Shown: positions 39,744-50,413 of the stretch, piece after piece | Layout of the letters: each line of letters starts with the position of its first letter | Position numbering within the stretch: the first letter of the stretch is position 1 | DNA from: Diadophis punctatus similis | Lineage: Eukaryota; Chordata; Lepidosauria; Squamata; Dipsadidae | DNA: 64,000 nucleotides | Direction of reading: 5' to 3' | Assembly: GCA_023053685.1 (NCBI GenBank) | Contig: JALIGW010000002.1 | Coordinates: 41,483,220 to 41,547,219, forward strand | Notes under the pieces: model-generated | The model's database searches: none | Told to the model about the DNA's origin: nothing | The model's input: only the letters and a program-made list of their open reading frames with translations | Translations under genes and position numbers: made by a program

Positions 39744-39888
39744 AAGAGGGGGAATATGGCACGGTGACAGCTTTTATATGAGGTCAGACTCAGTCCTGAT
39801 TGGCTGATGGATGAGGTCATCCCAATCTTGGAGGCTAGCGCCACCCTACGAGAATGGGCGTTCAGGTAAGTAACAACGCCCTTTCTCC
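39744..39888 (-). repeat. DIRS-B right ITR and terminal extension
   Basis: 39744-39846 is the exact inverted copy of the left ITR. 39847-39888 is the right extension with TTCAGGTAAGTAACAACG and the terminal CCCTTTCTCC. Confidence 0.96.
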
Positions 39889-40385
39889 CTTGCGCATAAA
39901 TCCAGGTAATTGTATGATACATTTTATAATATTTGAATTTGACACTTGGAAGTGCATAGATTCCTCTTTTTGAGATACATGATTTCTTTTCTAATAGAAA
40001 AACATACACTTGATTTCCATTTACACATTTCAAGAAGTCCTTGCTGTTTTTTTTACAAAGCTGTACTTGAAGTAAAAATGGGGAAGTAAAACATTCATCT
40101 GTTAGACAGATTTATCCCCTCCATATTAGATCCCCACAGAGATCATTATCCTGCATTCCTCAATACATTAGCTCAAGGCTTAAAGTTTGTTCAATTTCCT
40201 TTCCTATTATCTGTTTATTGGTGTTTTTCTATAGACTCATCCTAATTCAAAAAAATATATATCAGAGCAGAACAACTCTTCTCTGTTGAAGACCATATTC
40301 TCTTAACAGAATGACGAGTGCCAAATAGTGATTTTATTTTGTTTTGCTTCCTAATTGAGTTTCTTTGTGGAAAGCTGGCAAGTAA
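39889..40385. other. Unassigned AT-rich stretch
   Basis: Nothing recognised. Two CCCTAA-type units occur at about 40397-40409. Confidence 0.45.
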
Positions 40386-40409
40386 CAATTGAAACCTAAC
40401 CCTAACCCT

Positions 40410-40446
40410 TCCTTCCTTCCTTCCCCCCTCCCTCCCTCCCTCCCCT
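40410..40446. repeat. (CCTT)n(CCTC)n low-complexity tract
   Basis: Pyrimidine tetramers. Confidence 0.95.
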
Positions 40447-40559
40447 TCTCCTGCCAGCTTTCCCATTTACTTTCCTTGGGGGAAGCTTTCAGAGAGGAAG
40501 TCAGTGAAAAGGCAGCAGATAGTTACAAGCCAAAGACCAGCAGGAAACTAATTGGCTTC

Positions 40560-41090
40560 AGTCAAGTAGGGGAGAGAGTGAGGAGTACATGTCAGGAAGA
40601 GAATAGGAGGATGTGTGAGAAGTGTTGTGTGAATTGGGAAGATGTTGTATGGGTTGGGGAGGGTGGGTGGGTGGCTAGGTGTTAGGATGCTCATTGGTGC
40701 AGGAGATGTCACATGGGTTGGGTGGGTACAAGTGGGAAGCATGGGTCAGGAAGGATGCATGGACATTGCAGGTTTATTCGGGAGATGCCACACTCAAATA
40801 AGGGAGGGTGCAAGGGTTAGGAGAGTAGGCAGCTATATGTGTGTGGTGAGGGTAGATGTGTGGGAGTGCACAAGAGGTACCCTGTGTGTCAAAGAAGGTA
40901 TACAGGTTGGTGGCAATGATCAGGAAGGATCCTTGGAAAGAGTGCCACATGGGTCAGGGAAGGTGCATGGGGGCCAGTATCAGTTGGAAAGAACATTTGG
41001 GAATGTAGAAGAGGTATCCGACAGTTTGGAGAAGGTGTGTATAGATGCAGCACAAGTTGGAGTTCCAGGAGCAATGCATGAACTAGAAAG
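40560..41090. repeat. Degenerate G-rich minisatellite-like region
   Basis: Variants of CACATGGGTCAGGAAGG and GATGCATGG recur (near 40710, 40738, 40946) with GGTG-rich spacers. The 217-residue plus-strand frame over it (40642-41295) is low complexity and follows the repeats, so it is not called a gene. Confidence 0.5.
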
Positions 41091-41132
41091 GATGCCTAGG
41101 GGTTTCTTTCTTCCTGATCCTTCTTCCCTTGG

Positions 41133-41200
41133 CCTTGGCCTTGGCCTTCCCCTTGGCTTTGGCCTTCCCCTTGCCCTTGCCCTTGCCCTTGCCCTTTCTT
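41133..41200. repeat. (CCTTGG)n(CCCTTG)n minisatellite
   Basis: Six-base units shifting from CTTGGC to CTTGCC. It encodes GLGLGLPL or GKGKAK strings depending on frame, an artefact. Confidence 0.9.
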
Positions 41201-41589
41201 CCGTCCGTAAGTGGATGTTTCTGGATGCAAGAGTGGCTCAGAAATGGAAAATTGAAAACAAGCATGTGAGTGCAGCAGCAGCCCAGCAGTATTGAACCAG
41301 CCACAACTTCCTTAAATTTTATTCCCTTGGGAGTCATGGGTCCTGGATTTTGGATACATTCTTTAAGTTAATCTATTTGTGATACCTTGGATCAAAAACT
41401 GTTGCCCTATGATGAACCGTTTTGTCCAGTTAATGGTGGTAGAAATGAGAGTTTTAGTGGTATGTAGATATAGAGATATTTTTTTCTTGATATATTCATG
41501 CTTATTTCTAGTAATTAATACATTATTTTCAGAATGGTCACAGAGTTATCATTATATGATCTTTTAAGAAATTTACCAGGTATAGCTGT

Positions 41590-42187
41590 GTGACTGGCCG
41601 GGATCTTTCTCCTCTCGTTGTTATAAAGAGCAACAACTTTGCCTCCTCCAGTCACTTGGCTCTTCACCATTCTGCAGTTTTCAAAGATCATTCATACAAT
41701 TTTAACCACCCCATCAGCAAATTCCCTTAATATCTTGAGGTTTTAAACAAGTTCAGATTTAAATGTATTTTTCACAAGTGTGTTTCTATTAATCTTAAAC
41801 TTCAATCCTTTCATCCTGGTTATTCACAATTCCTTTGAAATATGTATCTTCTTCTCACAAAAGACCGATTCAAAATTGGAATTGAATAGTTCTGCCCCTT
41901 TTTAAAAAAATCTGTATTAGCATTTTGCCATTTTTATTGAACAACGGTTATACTGATGCTTTCTTTTTATTATTTTTATCATATTTGAAGAATCCTTTCA
42001 TCTTGGCATCAACTTCAATTTTAACCTTTGGGATTCTTTTTCTACAATTCTAAGCAATCTGTATGTATTCTTCTTGGTGACCTGCCCAAAGATCTGGAAG
42101 ATAGCAGGAGAAATATAACAATCCAATCCTCATCCTTTTTCTACATGTTTTCAACATTTGTGTAATGTTAGTAAATGTATCAGGAAT
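41590..42187 (-). mobile_element. Possible old LINE relic, left part
   Basis: Blocks such as CACAAAAGACCGATTCAAAA and CTTTCATCTTGGCATCAACT look like an ancient, strongly diverged LINE that appears to resume after 42893. Family assignment is by weak resemblance only. Confidence 0.3.
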
Positions 42188-42514
42188 TGTTAGATGGAGG
42201 ATAAATCTCCATGGGGCGATGTTTGATCTTTCTCTCGGAGCTCAGACATTTAGAAATGAAACCGAAGTTAAAGTCTAATAAAATATTTATTTCGGTACAA
42301 AAACAATAAATTCTGAATAATTACATTCTTGCTAATTAAATGCGACCGCTCCTGGTCAGAGCCAAACCACAAGAAGAAGAATGGAGAATCAGGAATGCAC
42401 ACATGCGTACAAGATCACATCACGTGTCCTATTTGTAATGGAATGTACCATAAAGTAGAATAGGGATGCATCACCCTGCATAGACATACAACTGACAATA
42501 TTCACTACGTGACA
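42188..42514 (-). mobile_element. Solo LTR (327 bp)
   Basis: On the minus strand it runs TGTCACGTAGTGAATATTG to CTCCATCTAACA, i.e. TG...CA ends. It is flanked by a perfect 5-bp duplication GGAAT (42183-42187 and 42515-42519 on the plus strand). AATAAATATTTTATTAG near 42285 (minus) could be its poly(A) signal. No internal retroviral sequence remains, so the pair of LTRs has recombined. Superfamily unknown. Confidence 0.8.
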
Positions 42515-42582
42515 GGAATGTACCAGGGCAGGAATTGGTTTGTAATGCTGTATCCACCATTTTGTGGACTGATCTGCCCCTC

Positions 42583-42893
42583 TTCTGCTAAACAAATAAT
42601 TTCCTCACCACTGTCAAACTATTCACTAGGCTGCATTACTATTACTATTAGTTTTTCTCATCGTTCCTATCACCCATCTCCTCCCACTTATGACTGTATG
42701 ACTGTAACTTGTTGCTTGTATCCTTACGATTTATATTCATATTGATTGTTTCCTGATTGCTTACTTGAACCCTATGACAACCATTCTTGACAAATGTATC
42801 TTTTCTTTTATGTACACTGAGAGCATATGCACCAAAGACAAATTCCTTGTGTGTCCAATCACACTTGGCCAATAAAGAATTCTATTCTATTTA
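42583..42893 (+). mobile_element. CR1-like LINE 3' end (snake type)
   Basis: CTGCTAAACAAATAATTTCC, CACCCATCTCCTCCCAC, TGTACACTGAGAGCATATGC and CACACTTGGCCAATAAAG parallel the copy at 31.0-31.7 kb without its MITE. The tail is a short ATTCTATTCTATTT. Confidence 0.87.
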
Positions 42894-43480
42894 CACTCCT
42901 ACATTTCCTTTTTTTGTTTTCATATCTTTTTTGTTTTCATATCTTCCTTAATGCAGCTACGTTGCTTTTTTTTTTTTTTTTTTTTTGCTATCATTAGCTT
43001 TTAAGCTCTCTTTTTGTTCTGGAAACCCCACCCTTCCTTTGTTTCTTTTCCTATTACCTTCTCTTGCCATGGAATTCTATCTATTAGTCCAACTATACTC
43101 AATTCTAGTTTGTCTTAAAAATAAAGAACTCCTGCATTATGCAATCACTGTTGGTCAATGTTTCTAATAGTTCCTTAATTAAAAGCATTCTTATTGTTTA
43201 GTATAATGTGAAGAATAGTTGAGTCTTTTATGCCCTACTCTACCTTCTGACAGACAAAGGTGCCTACAAAATTGGTTTATAATTTCCTGGAATAAACATG
43301 CTTGGTATGTTTTTTTCTTCTTCTAAAACAGGTTAGGTTAATTAAAGTCCCCATCAATATTACTTCATATCTCCTAAAAATATCTAATTTATTTTGGGAA
43401 AATATCGTATACATCTTTTTCTTGGTTGAAAGTTAGGTCACAAACATGAGAAGGATAGTTACTGTGTATAAATACATAAA
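42894..43480 (-). mobile_element. Possible old LINE relic, right part
   Basis: Includes a T18 run (42969-42986). CTACTCTACCTTCTGACAGA and AATTTCCTGGAATAAAC are reminiscent of an ancient LINE also seen left of the solo LTR. Weak. Confidence 0.3.
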
Positions 43481-44150
43481 TATACAAAATTTGTTTCTCC
43501 CAGGATTTTAATCCAGACGCTCTTTACAATATTGCTCAGTTCATTCACCTAGAGTTCTGAGGAGAAGTGTATACTTTTAAAATACAAATGCTCCTCTCTT
43601 ACTTCTGTTCTTTTTGAACAAATTACTATATTGTAATCTTTCTACCAGTGTTTCATTATACTTATTGTGCATTTCTGGTACTGAAAGGAGACACTCATTT
43701 TACTTATTTTTCAGTGTACAGTATATAGAAACAAAAGGCATGAGCTTTGGAGTCATTTTTTTCATGACCGCAGTAAACCTGTACATCCTTCAATAATGCA
43801 AACTCTTTGTCATGTTTTTTAAATTTCTAATCCCTGCAGGATTCTGTTTAAGGCCCTCCTGGTCAAACTCCCCTTGTTTTGAACAAACAAATTTATCCCT
43901 GTGAATTGTAATTTGTCTCATCCAACACTAGATAATTCAGTGTTCCAAAAACAAAATGTCTTCTGTCAAGATACTTTGCATAGCCATCATTAACTTTCAG
44001 TGTTCTTTCCTTTTCTGCCCTCTTCTGTGGACTGGAATTTATCAGCTTAGTTTTTGTTCACCATGACACTCAGTACTTCCAGAATCAGAGGGTCATTCTA
44101 ATTCTATTTGGAAAATTTCCAGTGAAGAGAAGCATATCACTTCATAAGGA
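43481..44150. other. Unassigned stretch
   Basis: Nothing recognised. Confidence 0.4.
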
Positions 44151-44500
44151 ACATATCACATTGGTTGAATAGTTTGGGAAATTCCTCCTAATGTCTAAGT
44201 TGAATCACTTTCCATATAGTTTCCATACATTGATTCTATCCTGCTTTCCATGGCTACAAGGAACAAATCCACTTTCTTCTCTGTATGACAAGACTGCAAC
44301 TCTTTCTTCCCTCAATCTTTTTGTTCAAGCTAAATATGCCTAGATCATGTAACTAACTATTCCTTAGAGAATTTGGTTTACAGCCTCCTCAATTTCTTGT
44401 TAACTCTCCTTTGAAATCACTACAGCTTGTTGATATCTTTTTTAGGCTGTAATACCCAGAACTGGACAGAATGTTCTAAGTGAGATCTGACCAAGTCTAA
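44151..44500 (-). mobile_element. Old CR1 LINE fragment
   Basis: CCCAGAACTGGACAGAATGTTC and GTGAGATCTGACCA match the minus-strand CR1 block reading 'CCCAAAACTG.ACACAGTA...GTG.GGCCTCACCA', more diverged than the copies at 9 and 22 kb. Confidence 0.55.
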
Positions 44501-44743
44501 CATTACTTCTCATGATCTGGATTGGGATGTTTCTGGATTGAAAGGATTAGCCTTTCAATCTTTCACTTGAGAGCCTCATGGGAGTGTGACAGAACAAAAT
44601 TAATGTTGCTAGTTTCTGGGAAAGATCTGTTTAATTTGTACATATTTTCATCTTGTATATTTTAAATCTAGTAGTTATATAGTATACCTTATTTTAATTG
44701 TGGTGCTTCTGACATAAATCAACAAATCAATAATGATCTGGAT

Positions 44744-45141
44744 CAGTGGTGGGTTCCTACTAGTGCGGTCCACTCTATAGCACTGGTAGCGGCCCGCTGG
44801 TGATGTCACAGTACCGGTGTGGTCGGTTGCCGATGCCTGGGTGCCGCCAATTTTTTTTAAAAAAATTAATTTTTTAAAAAAATTCTTCTGCGCATGCCCA
44901 GAAGCCGAGTTTCCGGCACTGCACATGTGCTGCCTTCCTACCCCACAGTGAGTCCAAGCAGGGGAGGATGGCTGAGGGAGCACATGAGATGCTGAAAGAA
45001 TGGGCGGCAGGAGCTATCTCCATTCCCCTCCCTTCAGCAGTCCGAGAAGCCACGCCCACCCGGTTACATGGCTGGCAAGCCACACCCACAAAATAAGCCA
45101 CTCCCACAGAGTGGTAGTAAAAAAATTAGGAACCCGCCCTG
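44744..45141. mobile_element. hAT MITE, family A (398 bp)
   Basis: Perfect 8-bp duplication ATCTGGAT (44736-44743 and 45142-45149). Ends CAGTGGTGGGTTCCTAC and TTAGGAACCCGCCCTG. It contains CTTCTGCGCATGCCCAGAAG. Confidence 0.92.
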
Positions 45142-45149
45142 ATCTGGAT

Positions 45150-46380
45150 TCTATGATTCTGTTAATACCTCCCAAAATGGCAAGTACCTTTTCAATAGCT
45201 CAATCATATTATAGTTTCCTCACACCTGGAATCTAGCAGCCTTTCTTCTCTTATGGAGCTTTTGCATCTTGTTCCTGCTGGTTGTTTGTTGCACACATTC
45301 TAAACAATGACTCTTTTTCCTCCTCCTCTCTTCCAATCCAGTTACCATAGCACCATGTATCCATGGTAAGATATCCTGGCTAAATAGGAACTTTGGGGGA
45401 AAAAAGCCAGCATGCTATCATCACTATCATTTGCAGGAGATTGCTAAATGCTACGAAAACTGACTCTTTGTATACATGACAAGAAAGTTTACCCTCATAT
45501 AAATGGCTCAGGATTTTTCTTTCGTGAACAACTAGAATATATATTGAAATTTTAGACAAAGAGAATGTTAGTGCTATATTTATTTCTATTTAGTCTGCAG
45601 TGGAGACAAGTAATATTTGTGTTCCAGTGTCAACAGTAGCTTATGTGGTTGGACATTGATTGGACGAACTCTTCTATTGGTCAGCTGGAGATGAGTACTG
45701 ATTGACTCATAATAATTCCTGTGTGTTCCCAATGTTTATAAGTTGGCAGAAATAAAAAAAAATGATTGCAGTTAGTTTCTATCTGATTTGCAAGGATTAT
45801 GAAATGAAAAGAATGTGGCATGGAAATGATCAGATATAGTGTGTTTTATCCAAATGTAGTTATCTAAGAGGAAACTCACTGAAATGAATAGGAATTAAAA
45901 TTATCATGACTAATAGAAGCAAAATTGATGTCAATATGCTGAAATTGAAGGATGACTGAATTTCAGCTCAATCCACTATGTTCACTGTAGGGTGATCATT
46001 AGAATGTTGTACTCCTTAGAATTTCTGGAAAATAGACAAAAATATCTGTCTCAAAAGACAAGCAGTAATATATTTCAAAGGATGCCAAGGTTAAATTTGG
46101 CCCCCATTTAAAACAAAAACCAACCAACCAACCAACCAAGAACAACTGAATCAAATATCAACAGGAACTGTCTTTACTGAATTAAAGATACAATTACACC
46201 TCATTTAAGCACTTTTTAAAAAAAATCTGTTAAACTGAAGGTAGTTTTTTTATCTAAAACATGACACCAAAAAATTCACAGAATTTATATATACTGGTAA
46301 TTCACAACAAATTATTATGTTGTGTCTGTATGTGTGTATCTGTATATGTCATTGTAAAAATGAGAGGTAAACATCTCAAA
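45150..46380. other. Unassigned stretch
   Basis: No gene. A short (AACC)n run at about 46121-46140. TATA/CCAAT-like boxes at 45640-45755 were noted but not called. Confidence 0.4.
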
Positions 46381-46435
46381 AAGCAATTCATATAGTTTGT
46401 GTGTTGTGTGTGTACATACATATGTATGTATGTAT

Positions 46436-46583
46436 CAGTAGTGGGTTCTAAATCCCGTTGCTACCAGTTCGCGCGCGCGCCGCTTCTGTGCATGCACAGA
46501 AGCGTCCTGGGCGGGTGGGCAGAGCCTCCCGCCACCACTACCAGTTCACAGAACCAGGCCAAACCAAAAGCAACCCACCGCTG
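46436..46583. mobile_element. hAT MITE, family A (148 bp) in TATG repeats
   Basis: Ends CAGTAGTGGGTTCTAAATCC and AAGCAACCCACCGCTG. Flanks GTATGTAT and GTATGTGT, an 8-bp duplication with one mismatch inside simple repeat. It contains GCTTCTGTGCATGCACAGAAGC. Confidence 0.88.
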
Positions 46584-46616
46584 GTATGTGTGTACATATG
46601 TATGAATATATATATG

Positions 46617-46685
<69 letters not shown>

Positions 46686-46731
46686 GAATATATATGTACA
46701 TATGTGTATAGCTAGATAGCTAGATAGCTAG

Positions 46732-46792
<61 letters not shown>
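46584..46792. repeat. Compound (TATG)n, (TAGC)n and (GATA)n microsatellite
   Basis: TATG/TATA units, GATAGCTA units, then about 13 GATA units. Confidence 0.96.
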
Positions 46793-49700
46793 TAATTTGC
46801 TTTCCATGTAAAGAGGATAAAATTATGATAATTATTATCTTGTATATATATTTTTAACAGGGAAGATAATTTTGGTGGAATATTCACATGTGGTTTTAAG
46901 ATTCAGTCTTTATTTTATTTGTGAAGTAAGCAATCTGATTCATGTTAGCATCCTGGACAATCATCTCTCTAATGGATTATAAATTCCTGGCCTCCTGTGT
47001 TCTATTCTCTATTCAAGAGAAAGCCTCCTGAGAAAATGACTCTCAAGGGATTTTTTCCATCCAGAAAGTTCAGGCAGCTACAGTAATGAAAAGTTGTGAA
47101 ACAAACAGAAAATACCCCTCCATCATGTCACAGTGATAAAAATAAATTCCAAAATACCACAGAAAGACATTTGAAAGATGTTCTAAAGTTCTCTGAGAAA
47201 GAAGGAGAAGGGTTAGAAGGAAACCATCCTTATTTTACCAAGGGAAACAATGTTTTGGGAAACTGGGCGAACATATTTTATCACAGTGCTATTTTTTATT
47301 TTAGACCAAAGACAGGCGATCATAAAAAAGAAAAGGGTTGTCATAAAAATGAGAGCTTTTTGAAGGGCATTTTTCTTCTCTGTTCTTCATACTAGAACTA
47401 AAAGCTAACTAATGAAATGGATTGCTAGGAGGTTAAGAACAAAGAATACAATGATGCATGAAGGAATGCATGAAGGAATCACAAATTATACTGTGCATGT
47501 GTTCAAACTCATACTATATGTAAGTAGAATGCCATTATAGGAAACCATAAACATAAACATTGTCCCTTCCTGCTTTATTGTAATACTACAGTATTTCCTG
47601 TATTCACTGCCTTTAATACATAAAATTATGAATTTCATGAATTCATATGAATTCATCTTTTATGAATTCTTTTATGAATTATTCTTTTATGAAAAAGATG
47701 AATAAATGCTCAGAGTACCAACAAACAAGCTTTGCAGCTGCTGCTTCAAGGGTGAGAGGAACTGAAACATAGTTGAGAATACCATCACCTCCCTCTGCTA
47801 ACAATGGTTCCCTTGTTCTTTCTTGATATTGTATTGAATATTGTATTAAGAATATAATATTGTATATTATATATATTGAAAAAAACATTGAGTACATAAC
47901 AAGATTGCACATCATAACTGTGTCTAATTTTATTTTCCTTGGGGAAAAATCATTATTGAACCTGGACAGAATCAGATGACTATAATAAAATTTGTTGGAT
48001 GAATATGCCCACAGCCTATGCAAAACAGAAAGAACATCCAACCACATTTTCTCATCACTTTCCTGGTTGACCAAAGAAAAAGGAAACCAATGATCTTCAG
48101 CTGGATCACTTGAAGGAAGGTTGAATTAGACCCTTTCTCCCCCCAATTCCTCCAAGCAACAGTGTCTGCCATACCTCCATGTTTTCTGAAATGGTCTTCA
48201 ACCACCAAAGTTTGCTAGATAAATCTGCATCTGATCTTGCAATCCAATGGTCATATTCTTCTATAAACTATGCCTATAAAGATAATCATGGGGGGAAATG
48301 TATCGAGGAGCCTCTGATAAAGTGTGTGAAATAAGCACCATTCCTGAAAGTCAGCATAAAGAAGGGTTGCACATCACATTTACTGAATCAGATTGCTTCA
48401 GACCAGTTCCACAATGAATAGCAAAAATGGAAGACCGAGATTTACTACTGCAGGATGCCTTTTTATGTGATGAAAATTTTAGCAATTTTACAAAGCGGGA
48501 TGAATGAGCAAATTGGCCACTGACACAGTGGAGAGGAAAATATTGCTTCTGCATACCTTCTTGTTGATTTGAGGAGTGTTTTAAATAATAGCTTCCAACT
48601 TTGCACCTGACAAGCCTAATCTAAAAATTTGCATTTTGCAGTCATCATTGTGAAGATCTGCCAGGAGTGAATTCATTTACCATAGAGAATGATGAATATG
48701 CTGTATAAGAATGCAGGGACCCTCCCTGTTTTACATTGGGCCTTTGAGCAAAGTGACTTTGGAGTTCTTTTTTCTCCAGAACACTGTAGAGTCATGCTTC
48801 ACACAAAAAAATGCACAATTCACATTGGCCTTGCACAAAAGAATGTGATCAGATGCAACAGAGAGAAGATTATTCATATGAGTTGAGACTCTGCGTTTCA
48901 AGGCAATGACGGAAAATGCTTTTCAGCTTACATTTTGATTTGCTGGCTGCTTGTGTGTTTTTGAGAGAGAAGTAACTTTGCTGTATCTCAAGGTGACAGA
49001 TGATACATGTTCTAAAGAAACTCACCTTGTAATCATTACAAATCAATCCATATAATAATTGTATTTCTAAAAAGCACAAGTCTTTCTTTGATGAAAAGTT
49101 TCAATTGAATGAAAGATCAACTTATTTCTCTTTCTCTTCTTCTATGTCAACTCTTACTGGAGTGTTTTTCTTGCAGCTTGCATGTCAAGATCTGCCTGTG
49201 TCCTTCACACCATCATCATCATCACAATCTGCGAAACAAATGTTTTCTTTGATTTGTAAGATATTTGAGCTGTATTACCAAAAGTCAATTGAGGCCAAGA
49301 GAAAGACAGAGAAATATGGCATAGACATCAAAGAAATTACCACAAAGGAAGAAAGACATTGCAGTTATAAGCATATTGCTTGCTTTGGTAAAATAGAACT
49401 TCCTTCCATTCTCAAAATAAAATTGCAACTGTGGCTTCCTTTGGTAAAAGAACAATATTCATTTCAGGAGGTAGCAGTCACAAGTCTCCAGGAAAGTGAA
49501 AAAAGGTGTATGACCCGATTGTGACATAAATCCCATGATTTGTGTAGTTGTGTCAAATAATGGGATAAAAGTCTGAAAAGGGAGAATTTGTAGTGATATT
49601 AACATATGATTTTATTTTCACTGGGGTAATGCTGACCCTCCCAGACACTTTAGACAATCAAGAAGATATACAGGATTAATACTCGAATGGAAAACCACCA

Positions 49701-49904
49701 GCAGATCTCAGGATTGCAGTATTGAAATAAAATAATCTATTCTGAATATTGCACCATACAGGAATAACCTGAGGAAATTCATGAAGTTGAGATGTGCACT
49801 GTCCAAAAAACATTTGAGTTTAAATATTATTTCTTCCAGAAAACGTAATGCTATTCACACATGACTATTAACAACTAACAAGTCCCTAAATAGTTTGCAT
49901 TTAT
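46793..49904. other. Unique-looking AT-rich stretch
   Basis: 3.1 kb with no recognised gene. Short frames (99, 131 and 139 codons) show no domain. A small cluster of ATGAATTC repeats is at 47630-47690. Confidence 0.45.
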
Positions 49905-50045
49905 ACTGATGTAGGCTTTTATGGCTGGAATTTGTTAGGCAATGTTGGGTTTCCGGGTTCAGTGACGATAATCTAGTCAACAGATATCCCGACATTTCAC
50001 AAGCAACTGTGATCTTCAGAGGCAAGGTAGTCTACTATGCACTTA
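49905..50045 (-). mobile_element. Penelope-like element terminal fragment
   Basis: GTTGGGTTTCCGGGTTCAGT, ATCCCGACATTTCACAAGC and GTGATCTTCAGAGGC follow the order of the Penelope-like (Neptune-type) terminal region, which in lizards reads TTTTCCGGG..., C.GACGTTTCGCC and GCATCTTCAGAGG. Highly diverged and short. Confidence 0.55.
49988..50019 (-). ncRNA. Hammerhead-like motif in the Penelope remnant
   Basis: On the minus strand: CTGAAGA, a short stem-loop (ACA...TGT), GAAA, then TGTC. Penelope-like elements are known to carry minimal hammerhead ribozymes with CUGANGA...GAAA. Stem II here is short and the GAAAC is GAAAT, so activity is doubtful. Confidence 0.4.
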
Positions 50046-50199
50046 AATTTGCACTTAAATCATCTTTTGAAAGCCTTTTAACATGATATTGTTAAAATCA
50101 TTTGTTAAGAAATAACTAGGAAGCATCTTGGAAAACTTTATCTGTCACTCTTTCTTCCTCCCTGTCTCATCTGAGGGAGATGGGCAATTTAGAAATAGG

Positions 50200-50261
50200 T
50201 GGAACAAACAAACAAACAAACAAACAAACAAACAAACATTTATTTATTTATTTATTTATTC
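50200..50261. repeat. (AAAC)n(ATTT)n microsatellite
   Basis: About nine AAAC units then six TTTA units, possibly the tail of a lost SINE. Confidence 0.93.
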
Positions 50262-50413
50262 TAATTCTAACAATTCTAATGAAGAATTTAGTAAACTGAG
50301 TGAATTTTTCTACATAATATAAAAGGAGCCTGAATTTTCATCAACTCTTTAGAAAGCTAGGTACTTCAAACTCTCCTGAGTCTTATCATTTTCCATTCTT
50401 CAAGAAATTATGT

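Larger units (their letters stand above)
33757..39888 (+). mobile_element. DIRS-B: near-intact DIRS retrotransposon (6.1 kb)
   Basis: Complete plan: left terminus TTCTCCATAGTGGGTGG, ITR, 5' leader, gag, RT/RNase H/methyltransferase-like ORF, overlapping tyrosine recombinase, internal complementary region, AATAAA, right ITR and right extension. The two ITRs are identical over 103 bp, which implies recent insertion or recent correction. GC- and CpG-rich against AT-rich flanks. No target-site duplication apart from a shared TTCTCC at both ends, as expected for recombinase integration. The only disabling lesion seen is a one-base frameshift in RNase H near 37990. Confidence 0.97.

Noticed and set aside
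40642..41337. 217-residue plus-strand frame and opposite GKGKAKAK frame
   Set aside because: Low-complexity translation of degenerate minisatellites with no domain or splice context.
45600..45760. LTR-like boxes (TTGGACATTGATTGG, TATAAGTTGG, AATAAA)
   Set aside because: No TG...CA boundaries or target duplication could be defined.
47096..47395. 99-residue frame with QTENTPPSCHSDKNK start
   Set aside because: No family resemblance and no exon signals; chance.
49105..49524. 139-residue plus-strand frame
   Set aside because: No recognisable domain, AT-rich codons, no supporting neighbours; considered chance.
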